From NCBI GenBank assembly GCA_964558275.1, contig CAZLDH010000007.1:1-32470 (forward strand): DNA of 32,470 bases, given 5' to 3'. This stretch comes from FW021-bin31 sp964558275. Its GTDB lineage: Bacteria > Bacteroidota > Bacteroidia > Chitinophagales > Chitinophagaceae. Both the position numbers and the translations under genes were made by a program. Position 1 is the first letter of the stretch. The number at the start of each line of letters is the position of its first letter. The notes under the pieces are model-generated. The model was not told where the DNA came from. It worked only from the letters and a program-made list of their open reading frames with translations, and ran no database searches. Positions 25,891 through 32,470 of this stretch are shown piece by piece.

Positions 25891-27654
25891 TTAATAAAGG
25901 GACCCAAGTTCTGAACAAGCTCTATAATCAGCACCTTCTTTATCCATTCCGAAATTTGCCCAGGCAGACGGTCTGAAGATATCTTCATCCGCTACATTAT
26001 GCATATTCACCGGAATACGGAGCATGGAAGCTAACGTTATTAAATCAGCACCTATATGTCCATAACTGATTGCGCCATGATTAGCCCCCCAATTTGCCAT
26101 TACATTATACACAGTCTTAAAAGTATCATTACTTTCAGAAAGTCTTGGCACAAACCATGTCGTAGGCCATGTTTTATCGGTACGTTCATCTAATTTCTGA
26201 TGCACCTCCTCAGGCAAATCAATCGTCCAACCTTCGGCAATCTGTAAAACCGGTCCCAGACCTTTCACAAGATTTAATCTACACATGGTCACCGACATCC
26301 CTCCTTCGGAAACCACCCGAGAAGAGAATCCGCCTCCCCGGAAATAATCTCTATTAGCAGGAAACCAAGTAGTGGCTTCCAAACAAGCTTCCACTTCATC
26401 CTCTTCAATTTTCCAATGCGGCTTCATAACAGGCTTTCCCTGATATTTTTGTTTTCCACAGGCATCTAAGGCTATGGAACCCGAATTCTTCAAATGAATC
26501 ACTCCATCCTTCGCTTTCCGATCTGCCTCCCATCCTGTCACCCTTTTTATTGCTTCCGGACTCCAATAAGTACGCACATCAGCAAATATTTGTGCTGTGT
26601 TTGTTAACAAATGATTAAACAACATAGATACCGCATTCAAAGAATCATTTTCGGTAGCCAATAACGTGGGTGCTTTCTTTCCATTCCAATCAAAAGAAGA
26701 ATTCAAAATCGCTTCTGTAAAATCGCCGTTAGGCAGAAAATCTGTCCATTGTCTTTGCCCCTGAAAACCTCCAATTAAGGCATGATGCCCCAAGGCTTCT
26801 TCTTCAAAGCCCATCTCATTCAACTTCTTATTCCCTTGCATTAAATCTCTCGTAATCAAGGTCATTTTAAGAATAAATTCCCAATCTTTGTCTTTATCTT
26901 CTTCCGATTTTATATTTTTTTCTTGATTATAATCTCCACCTACTTTACAATGTTTTTTCGTCCACTTTAATGCTTTTTCCAATTCCTCATGATCATAAAT
27001 TCCTAATTTTATCCTTCGTAATACTTCTGTAGAATCTACATATTCATTGCGCATACCCAAAAAGTCCTGAAAGAAATCGGGGTTCACCATAGAACCGCCA
27101 ATTCCCATACAAACTGACCCGATGGCCAAATACGACTGACCTTTCATCATCGCCACTGCCAAACCAGCCTTTGCAAAACGTAAAAGTTTCTCTTTAATAT
27201 CATCCGGAATATGTTTATCCTCCATATCCTGTACATCATTTCCATAAATCCCGAAAGCAGGTAATCCTTTTTGGTTATGTGCTGCCAAAGTAGCTGCCAG
27301 ATAAACTGCGCCCGGACTTTCACTGGCATTAAACCCCCAAATAGCTTTAGGAATATGTGGATCCATATCCATTGTTTCTGCTCCATAACACCAGCTGGGC
27401 GTAACAGAAAGAGAAACGCCTACATTCTCCTTTTTAAATTTTTCTGCACAATCAGCTGCTTCTTTTACTCCGCCAATACAAGAATCTGCAATCACACATT
27501 GCACCGTATCACCATTGGGGTAATTTAACTCTTCCTCCAATAGCTGAGACACTCGATCTGCCATATCCATGGCTACCCCTTCTAAAGATTCACGTATCCC
27601 TCCCAATCGACCATCGATAATAGGACGAATACCAATTTTCGGATAATCTTCCAT
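25891..27654 (-). CDS. fucI: L-fucose (D-arabinose) isomerase
   Basis: A 587-residue Mn2+-dependent aldose-ketose isomerase that makes L-fuculose from L-fucose, or D-ribulose from D-arabinose. Landmarks are IGIRPIIDGRLGGIRESLE at 7-25, SWCYGAETMDMDPHIPKAIWGFN near 87-109 (in pieces), Glu335 in ATENDS and Asp359 in FADVRTYWSPEA, which match E. coli metal ligands Glu337 and Asp361; the metal His is in GHIGADL near 525-540. Length matches the family (about 590). First gene of its operon: the upstream region holds a consensus promoter with two operators and a leader of about 170 nt with a hairpin. Confidence 0.96.
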   Translation of the reverse strand: MEDYPKIGIRPIIDGRLGGIRESLEGVAMDMADRVSQLLEEELNYPNGDTVQCVIADSCIGGVKEAADCAEKFKKENVGVSLSVTPSWCYGAETMDMDPHIPKAIWGFNASESPGAVYLAATLAAHNQKGLPAFGIYGNDVQDMEDKHIPDDIKEKLLRFAKAGLAVAMMKGQSYLAIGSVCMGIGGSMVNPDFFQDFLGMRNEYVDSTEVLRRIKLGIYDHEELEKALKWTKKHCKVGGDYNQEKNIKSEEDKDKDWEFILKMTLITRDLMQGNKKLNEMGFEEEALGHHALIGGFQGQRQWTDFLPNGDFTEAILNSSFDWNGKKAPTLLATENDSLNAVSMLFNHLLTNTAQIFADVRTYWSPEAIKRVTGWEADRKAKDGVIHLKNSGSIALDACGKQKYQGKPVMKPHWKIEEDEVEACLEATTWFPANRDYFRGGGFSSRVVSEGGMSVTMCRLNLVKGLGPVLQIAEGWTIDLPEEVHQKLDERTDKTWPTTWFVPRLSESNDTFKTVYNVMANWGANHGAISYGHIGADLITLASMLRIPVNMHNVADEDIFRPSAWANFGMDKEGADYRACSELGSLY

Positions 27655-27708
27655 ATTTTATTTTTTTTAAATTTATAATAAGAATCTTTTTAGACGCCGA
27701 ATAGATGC

Positions 27709-27733
27709 CACTCAAAAACTTTCTTTTTGAGTG
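27709..27733. other. Perfect hairpin in the fucI leader
   Basis: CACTCAAAAA (27709-27718) and TTTTTGAGTG (27724-27733) form a 10-bp perfect stem with a 5-nt loop. It lies in the inferred fucI 5' leader, 55-79 nt before the ATG. No T tract follows on the transcribed strand, so it is not a simple terminator; mRNA stability or a protein site are options. Confidence 0.65.
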
Positions 27734-27798
27734 ATTAAATTCATACAACCCATTTACTATCTTGCCACACCCAAACGCACATGTTTTGATTTAAAAAA

Positions 27799-27812
27799 CT
27801 TAAACGTTTAAG
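27799..27812. promoter_or_regulatory. LacI-type operator, fucI downstream site
   Basis: CTTAAACGTTTAAG, a perfect 14-bp palindrome followed by CAAA. It lies about 13-26 bp downstream of the inferred transcription start, and 43 bp centre-to-centre from the other fucI site (about four helical turns). Confidence 0.78.
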
Positions 27813-27831
27813 CAAAATTTAAACGCCGAGC

Positions 27832-27863
27832 CAAAAATAAGCTTAATCGTTTAAAGTAACAAA
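27832..27863 (-). promoter_or_regulatory. fucI operon promoter
   Basis: On the minus strand TTTG (27860-27863), a 20-bp spacer, then TATTTTTG (27832-27839): full agreement with the Bacteroidota consensus. Start of transcription near 27825. The operator at 27842-27855 fills the spacer. Confidence 0.72.
27842..27855. promoter_or_regulatory. LacI-type operator, fucI spacer site
   Basis: CTTAATCGTTTAAA, a 14-bp site with two mismatched pairs relative to a full palindrome, sharing the TTAA-N-CGTTTAA core with the other three. It sits between the -33 and -7 elements. A half-site TTTAAACG lies between the two fucI operators at about 27818-27825. Confidence 0.68.
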
Positions 27864-28108
27864 TTTATTTTTATTTTCTTTAAAAAGAGAGCTCACAATC
27901 ATTACAATAACTATGCAAATTGAAAGGTAAAGTTTTAAAATGCATATTCAAAGAAAAGAAGCCATAGGTATCATAGAATTCGTGGCATTATTGAACAAAG
28001 AATAAAAGTTAAAAGAACCACCCTAAAACAATTTTTTCTTCAGGGCTAAAATATTTCCCAAATATTCCACTTCAAAAATATAAGCTCTTTCTCTTCCAAC
28101 AATTCGTT
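27864..28108. other. Non-coding stretch between the CobW-type gene and the fucI promoter
   Basis: About 245 bp with no gene. With the fucI leader and promoter it makes a 454-bp gap. It contains only a poor inverted repeat (CCCT / AGGG around 28021-28045) that is not a convincing terminator. I see nothing else in it. Confidence 0.5.
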
Positions 28109-29176
28109 TTAGATCCGATAAGTTGGCTCAGGAATTCCCGGCCGAAAGACATGGCTTTGTTTTTCTACGATGGTGAAATTCATCTGTTGTGCCACTTGTT
28201 CTTTTATGGTCACAACGATGTCTTTTAATATTTCAGGATCCGATTGTACCCTTGCGTTCACGAAAACAGTTAGCGTATTAAAGCGATATAGAGATGCTGT
28301 AGGTCTAAGCTTTGGCTCTCCTCTGGAAATAAAGCTAATTTTCTTTTGCCAGGCATCTTTTTTCAATAAAAATTTCAAATGTCCGATTGGATATAAGCAC
28401 AAACCATCATAAAGCGCATTTATTAAATGTATGGCTTTTTCTATGCTTCTTCCTTCCGGAGATTCTAACTCCCATTCTGCATCCATCCAGGCCAAGGCTC
28501 TTTCTCCTTCCCCATATTTATCATAATCAATGTCTAAAGAGCGCCTTTCTTTTACCAATGAAAATTGGGATAAAGTCTCTATCCAATCCTTTATATCAAC
28601 AGTGCACAAAGAATTTTGAAACAACACCTTTTTATCCGGATATTTAACATCAACCTGGTCTTGTAATGCTTGGCATTCTGTGGTTGTTATCAAATCCTTC
28701 TTATTCATCACCAACACATCTGCCTCTAGTAATTGCTTCTCATAAATATAATGAACTTCGCCATCGAAGTCGGGAAAGTGCTCCTTCTTCATTTTTAACA
28801 AGAAAGTCGCATCTGCAAATACAGAAAAGACAATCTCCAAATTCGGATAAGATTGCAGTAGAGGTTTGATGACAGTAGCTACCACATCCGTACAAGACCC
28901 TACCGATTCCGCAAAAATGATGTCAGGAGTCTTTCCTTTCTCAAAGGATTGAATACCCGCTTCCAACTGATGATAATTGCAACAGAAACAACCGCCTATC
29001 ACTTCTTGGTGATCAATGTGTAATCCCTGAATATAGGCACTATCTACCAAAAGACTGCCCTGATCATTAGTAATCACGCCCACACGAACCTCTTCCTCCG
29101 CCAATAACTGACAAGCCCGGGCAATCGCGGTAGTTTTTCCACTTCCCAAAAAACCTCCTAACAAGAATAACTTCAT
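28109..29176 (-). CDS. CobW/G3E-family GTPase, putative metallochaperone
   Basis: A 355-residue protein with the G3E GTPase core: Walker A GGFLGSGKTT at 7-16, the metal-binding CxCC motif (GGCFCCN, Cys63, 65, 66), an ESVG motif near 90, and NKKDL as the G4 guanine motif near 158. The C-terminal half holds a CobW_C-like domain. Characterised G3E proteins use GTP to insert metal (Zn, Co, Ni) into client enzymes. I chose the ATG at 29176 over a TTG 12 nt upstream. It follows the SDR gene by 47 nt as the last gene of the oxidative operon, so the fuconolactonase or FucI could be clients; this is inference. Confidence 0.88.
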   Translation of the reverse strand: MKLFLLGGFLGSGKTTAIARACQLLAEEEVRVGVITNDQGSLLVDSAYIQGLHIDHQEVIGGCFCCNYHQLEAGIQSFEKGKTPDIIFAESVGSCTDVVATVIKPLLQSYPNLEIVFSVFADATFLLKMKKEHFPDFDGEVHYIYEKQLLEADVLVMNKKDLITTTECQALQDQVDVKYPDKKVLFQNSLCTVDIKDWIETLSQFSLVKERRSLDIDYDKYGEGERALAWMDAEWELESPEGRSIEKAIHLINALYDGLCLYPIGHLKFLLKKDAWQKKISFISRGEPKLRPTASLYRFNTLTVFVNARVQSDPEILKDIVVTIKEQVAQQMNFTIVEKQSHVFRPGIPEPTYRI

Positions 29177-29223
29177 ATCAAATATCAAAAATAAATTATA
29201 TACACCATAAGAATAAGTGATAG

Positions 29224-30006
29224 CTAACTGATAGCTCGATCCAGATGCACATAACCCCCATCCACCACAAGAATCTGTCCGGTAGTATGACTGGAACGTT
29301 TACTCAATAAAAATGCAGCAGTATCTGCAATTTCCTCTGCAGTTGTAAACCTATTTTCAAAAGGAATTTTTTTCACTATCTTATCAATAGTCTTTTCTGA
29401 ATCCGGCTGTTTCTTTATCCAATCGCCATACTGAGGAGTCCAAACCTCAGCCGGAACGATAGCATTTACCCGGATAGCGTAAGGCAACAACTCTACTGCC
29501 CATTCTCTGGTAAGCGCATTGATTCCGCCATTTGCAGCAGCATATCCTGAAGTATTTCCTTGCCCGGTCATGGCAACTTTTGAGCTTATATTTAAAATTC
29601 CTCCCTTTGTCTTTTTTAGAAATGGCAACGCATAATGTACTATGGCATAATAATGAACGATATTCTTATTAAGACTTTCATAAAAGGCATCGGGGTTTCC
29701 TTTTTCTAAACTTATCCCATCGTTCACACCGGCATTATTTACCACTCCGTCTATTCTGCCATGTCTTTTTATTGTTTCATCTACTATATTTTTACATTCC
29801 GTAAGATGAGTTAACTCAGCGACTACGCTATCCGCCTTTCCGCGTTCTTCTTCAATAGCTTTTACAGCGTTCTGGTTATCGCTGTCCTTCCTGCCGGCAA
29901 TAACAACTACTGCTCCTTCTTCTGCAAGAACTTTGCTGATGGCACCACCAATGCCTTTCGCTCCGCCGGTTATTATAATTACTTTTTCCTTCAATCCTAA
30001 GTCCAT
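29224..30006 (-). CDS. SDR family oxidoreductase, probable L-fucose / D-arabinose dehydrogenase
   Basis: A 260-residue short-chain dehydrogenase. The NAD(P) site TGGAKGIG (13-20) and NNAG (90-93) are intact, and Ser141/142 and Tyr155 are in place (NISSKVA, SGYAAAN). The usual catalytic Lys four residues after Tyr is Asn159 here, confirmed in the codon (AAT). In the context of a mutarotase and a lactonase, the probable reaction is oxidation of the sugar to its lactone. It lies 10 nt after the lactonase gene. Because of the missing Lys, a changed mechanism or partly lost activity is possible. Confidence 0.83.
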   Translation of the reverse strand: MDLGLKEKVIIITGGAKGIGGAISKVLAEEGAVVVIAGRKDSDNQNAVKAIEEERGKADSVVAELTHLTECKNIVDETIKRHGRIDGVVNNAGVNDGISLEKGNPDAFYESLNKNIVHYYAIVHYALPFLKKTKGGILNISSKVAMTGQGNTSGYAAANGGINALTREWAVELLPYAIRVNAIVPAEVWTPQYGDWIKKQPDSEKTIDKIVKKIPFENRFTTAEEIADTAAFLLSKRSSHTTGQILVVDGGYVHLDRAIS

Positions 30007-30016
30007 ATATTTTTAC

Positions 30017-30844
30017 TTAAAGTCGATAAAATTTAATTGCATTCCGTCCCATTACAGCTTGTCGATTTTCGCTGGATAACGTTTGCATATAATCGGTAAT
30101 AATTTTTTTTACTTTTCTATAATTTCCGGCAACCAAACAAACCGGCCAATCTGACCCAAACATGAGTCTTTCAGTACCAAATGCTTCAAAAACAACGTCA
30201 AGATACGATATTAATTCTTTTTCTGTCCATTGCTGCCAATCTGCTTCAGTAATAATACCGGACAACTTGCAATAGACATTTGAATACCCGGACAGCTCCT
30301 TCATGTGTTCATCCCAGGGAGAAAGTATTCCTGCCTTAATATAAGGTTTGGCCATATGATCAACTACAAATCTCTGTTTGGGAAAACGTTGAACAAATTC
30401 AATTGCCGCCGACAATTGCTTTGGATAAATCAGAATATCATAGGTAAAACCATACTTTTGCAACAAGTTAATGCCATTGCAGAAATCTTCTCTCAGCAAA
30501 AATTTTTCATCCGGCTCATCTTGTACCAAATGTCGAAAACCTTTTAATTTACTACGTCCTTTATAATGCTTTAGTCTCTCTTCAATATTTTTACTTGTAA
30601 AGTCTACCCAACCGACAACCCCTTTAATAAAATCATTTTTCGCTGCAAGTTCTAATAAAAAATCGGTTTCTTTTTCTGTAGGAGCCGCCTGCACCACTAC
30701 GCTCCCATCCATATCGTTATGCCTCAATTCTTTCTCAAGATCTTCGGGAAGAAAATCCCTTCGTATTTCCTTCATATCCTCCGTAATCCAAGTATCTTTT
30801 ACAGGATTATAATGCCAAAAATGTTGATGAGCGTCTATTTTCAT
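30017..30844 (-). CDS. Amidohydrolase-fold sugar lactonase, probable L-fucono-1,5-lactonase
   Basis: A 275-residue TIM-barrel hydrolase of the COG3618 type. The metal-binding DAHQHFW at 4-10, VDHMAKP near 160 and FGSDWPVC near 230 are all present. Members hydrolyse L-fucono-, L-rhamnono- and similar lactones to the acids. Length is normal. It sits between the mutarotase and the SDR gene, as expected for the second step of the oxidative pathway. The intergenic repeat 30845-30912 lies right before its ATG. Substrate (fucono- or arabinono-lactone) is not separable by sequence. Confidence 0.88.
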   Translation of the reverse strand: MKIDAHQHFWHYNPVKDTWITEDMKEIRRDFLPEDLEKELRHNDMDGSVVVQAAPTEKETDFLLELAAKNDFIKGVVGWVDFTSKNIEERLKHYKGRSKLKGFRHLVQDEPDEKFLLREDFCNGINLLQKYGFTYDILIYPKQLSAAIEFVQRFPKQRFVVDHMAKPYIKAGILSPWDEHMKELSGYSNVYCKLSGIITEADWQQWTEKELISYLDVVFEAFGTERLMFGSDWPVCLVAGNYRKVKKIITDYMQTLSSENRQAVMGRNAIKFYRL

Positions 30845-30912
30845 GTTTTTAGTTATGGGTTATGAGTGATGAGTGATGACGAAGTGTTATCCATCATTCA
30901 TCACTCTCATAA
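30845..30912. repeat. Intergenic repeat, copy A
   Basis: About 68 bp between the mutarotase stop and the lactonase ATG. It holds three heptads TTATGAG-TGATGAG-TGATGAC (30860-30880) and a 15-bp hairpin with one mismatch (30864-30878 with 30892-30906). Copy B has the same order of parts: GTTATGGGTTATG, three heptads, then AAGTGT-ATC-AT-ATTCAT. The final bases include the stop codon of the mutarotase gene. Confidence 0.75.
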
Positions 30913-31236
30913 TTCAAAAATCTTATCCATCAGTACCCATTTTCCTCCTTCTTCTGCCACAGGGATTGCTTGTTGATACTTCCACATCAGGGTTTCCCAT
31001 TCCTGCACCTTGGGGTTGGTTAAATCCATTTTTTCTTTTTTCTCAAAAGAGAAATTCTCATTGACTTCCATCATCATGACCAAACGATTTCCGGCTCTGT
31101 AAATTTCCATTTTTTCGATATCGGCATCTCTAATACTCTTCTTTATTTCCGGCCATATATTTCGATGATGCGCTTCATATTCCGCAATCAATTCCGAATC
31201 GTCTTTTAAATCTAAGGCTAAATAATATCGTTTCAT
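30907..31236 (-). CDS. L-rhamnose mutarotase-family protein, probable L-fucose mutarotase
   Basis: A 109-residue dimeric alpha/beta-barrel protein of the RhaM (DUF718) family. YEAHHRNIWPEI at 20-31 holds the conserved His pair, and a Met-rich strand (RLVMMMEV) and WETLMWKYQ near 80-88 are typical. The family interconverts alpha and beta anomers. Near a sugar dehydrogenase and a lactonase, it likely supplies the anomer used by the dehydrogenase. FAH gene upstream, lactonase downstream; both boundaries carry the same intergenic repeat. Confidence 0.87.
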   Translation of the reverse strand: MKRYYLALDLKDDSELIAEYEAHHRNIWPEIKKSIRDADIEKMEIYRAGNRLVMMMEVNENFSFEKKEKMDLTNPKVQEWETLMWKYQQAIPVAEEGGKWVLMDKIFEL

Positions 31237-31310
31237 GTTTCTGGTTATGGGTTATGGATTAGGGGTTATGAGTTATGAGTTATGACCAAGTGTCATCTAT
31301 TATTCATAAT
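31237..31310. repeat. Intergenic repeat, copy B
   Basis: About 74 bp between the FAH-family gene and the mutarotase ATG. It carries three heptads TTATGAG-TTATGAG-TTATGAC (31266-31286). It is clearly homologous to copy A but with an extra segment GGATTAGGG and a degraded right arm. It overlaps the last codons of the FAH gene. Confidence 0.75.
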
Positions 31311-32151
31311 TAACCAAATGTTGCTTACTACTTCCCAAACCTTCAATACCACATTCTACCACATCGCCATCTTTCAGAAACACTTGTGGTTTCATTCCGA
31401 GTCCTACTCCGGCAGGCGTACCGGTAGAAATAATATCTCCCGGCATCAGACTCATAAACTGACTCACATAACTTACCAATTGAGGAATCTTAAAAATCAG
31501 GTCAGAGGTATTTCCATCCTGCATCTTTTCTCCATTAACTGTCAACCACAATCGTACATTATCAATATCCTCAATTTCATCTTTTGTTACTAACGCAGGT
31601 CCCAAAGGTGCAAAAGTGTCACAACTTTTCCCTTTTACCCATTGGCCACCACGCTCTATTTGGAATTCTCGCTCACTATAATCATTATGTAGCGTATATC
31701 CTGCCACATAATCCATTGCTGTCTCCTTGGAAACATAATTCGCTTTTTTACCAATCACTACGCCCAATTCCACTTCCCAGTCTGTTTTTCTACTGTTCTT
31801 AGGTATAATCACGTTATCGTTAGGACCTGAAATAGAAGAAGGTGCTTTAAAAAACAGTATAGGTTCTTCAGGAGGAGTGGCATTGGTTTCTTTTGCATGA
31901 TCCGCATAATTTAATCCAATACATACTATTTTTGAAACATTAGCTATTGGCGCACCTAAACGCGTACCGGCCTCTACTTTTGAAGCCTCCGACTTATTTT
32001 GTCTCCACCATTCTGCTATTTTTTTTAACCCATTATCCGCTAAAAATTCCGCAGTAAAATCTTCTCCGAAAGCACTGACATCATAGATGCCGTGTTCAGT
32101 CAGAATACCCGGTTTTTCTTCTCCTTTTTCACCAAAACGAACTATTTTCAT
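31300..32151 (-). CDS. Fumarylacetoacetate hydrolase family protein, probable 2,4-diketo-3-deoxy-L-fuconate hydrolase
   Basis: A 283-residue FAH-fold enzyme. The catalytic domain (about 70-280) shows VCIGLNYADHAKET, the metal-binding DWEVELGVVIG near 123-133, and GDIISTGTPAGVG near 240-252. The family splits acylpyruvates; in the non-phosphorylated L-fucose route the product would be pyruvate and L-lactate. The gene lies between the SDR at the right edge and the mutarotase. Automatic tools often call such proteins ureidoglycolate lyase; the context argues against that. Confidence 0.85.
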   Translation of the reverse strand: MKIVRFGEKGEEKPGILTEHGIYDVSAFGEDFTAEFLADNGLKKIAEWWRQNKSEASKVEAGTRLGAPIANVSKIVCIGLNYADHAKETNATPPEEPILFFKAPSSISGPNDNVIIPKNSRKTDWEVELGVVIGKKANYVSKETAMDYVAGYTLHNDYSEREFQIERGGQWVKGKSCDTFAPLGPALVTKDEIEDIDNVRLWLTVNGEKMQDGNTSDLIFKIPQLVSYVSQFMSLMPGDIISTGTPAGVGLGMKPQVFLKDGDVVECGIEGLGSSKQHLVNYE

Positions 32152-32222
32152 AAGTAACTTTTTTAAACTTTAATTTTTTATTTTTAATTATTCACCCTAC
32201 GATTTTCAAAGATTTAATTCCT

Positions 32223-32470
32223 TCACGAATTCAATGTAATAAAACCTCCATCTACCGGATAATCTGTTCCTGTAATAAAGGAAGCTTCATCGGAAGATAG
32301 ATACAAAGCGAGTGCACTCACATCTTCTGGTTTAGCCATACGACCTATCGGTTGAGTCTGACTCAATTTATCAAACATTTCCTCCTCTTTTCCGTGATAA
32401 TTTTCCTTTATAAACCCATCTACAAAAGGGGTATGCACTCTGTCAGGTGAAATACTGATGCATCGAATAC
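32223..32470 (-). CDS. SDR family oxidoreductase, probable 2-keto-3-deoxy-L-fuconate dehydrogenase (N-terminus cut by window edge)
   Basis: Only the last 81 residues are visible. RCISISPDRVHTPFVDGFI matches the substrate-loop region of this SDR branch, and PIGRMAKPEDVSALALYLSS, then FITGTDYPVDGGF, are the standard SDR C-terminus. The open frame runs to the edge, so an internal ATG/GTG is not the start. By position it would oxidise the deoxy-keto acid before the FAH-family hydrolase. It lies 71 nt before the FAH gene. Confidence 0.85.
   Translation of the reverse strand, partial: IRCISISPDRVHTPFVDGFIKENYHGKEEEMFDKLSQTQPIGRMAKPEDVSALALYLSSDEASFITGTDYPVDGGFITLNS

Noticed and set aside
30860..31286. 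Short tandem heptads that could suggest a CRISPR-like array
   Set aside because: Units are 7 bp without spacers, and no cas genes are present; treated as intergenic repeats.

Overview
The window is chromosomal DNA of a Bacteroidota bacterium, most likely of the Chitinophagia/Sphingobacteriia side, though the genus cannot be read from it. The evidence is a SusC/SusD pair, Bacteroidota-type promoters (TTTG about 20 bp upstream of TAnnTTTG), almost no Shine-Dalgarno sequences, and the conserved neighbourhood mraZ / bamD-rpoZ-coaBC-DUF4835-DUF4296.

Left part (1-7531), housekeeping. mraZ (minus, cut by the window edge, with a 10-bp-periodic MraZ-box array upstream) is divergent from a plus-strand run: bamD, rpoZ, coaBC, a DUF4835 secreted protein and a DUF4296 lipoprotein. 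Then come a 6-pyruvoyltetrahydropterin-synthase-like gene, folE and a cysteine desulfurase with a TTG start. A tRNA-Leu(CAA) with its own promoter and terminator lies on the minus strand.

Middle part (7922-21013, all minus), a polysaccharide utilization locus. In transcription order: susC, susD, a GH172 (DUF2961) enzyme, an unrecognised secreted protein, a second GH172 enzyme, a YafQ-type toxin-antitoxin pair, a lipoprotein resembling DUF6786, and a Tat-type GH116 glycosidase.

Right part (21232-32470, all minus), sugar catabolism and its control. The near operon is fucI-fucP-ribulokinase-like kinase-ECF sigma factor-LacI regulator. Upstream is a second operon for oxidative L-fucose/D-arabinose breakdown: SDR (cut by the window edge), FAH-family hydrolase, mutarotase, lactonase, SDR dehydrogenase and a CobW-type GTPase.

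Four palindromic sites of the form TTAA-N-CGTTTAA lie only in the susC and fucI promoter regions. At both promoters one site falls between the -33 and -7 elements. I infer that the LacI protein at 21232-22227 represses both the uptake/hydrolysis operon and the isomerase operon, including its own gene.

Main idea. The catabolic genes look like L-fucose genes, yet there is no alpha-L-fucosidase and no fuculose-phosphate aldolase in the window. The kinase is AraB-like and the PUL carries two GH172 enzymes, a family that includes alpha-D-arabinofuranosidases. L-fucose and D-arabinose share stereochemistry at C2-C4, and FucI and FucP accept both. The locus may therefore serve D-arabinose released from a D-arabinofuranose-containing glycan, instead of or alongside L-fucose. 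This is inference and testable.
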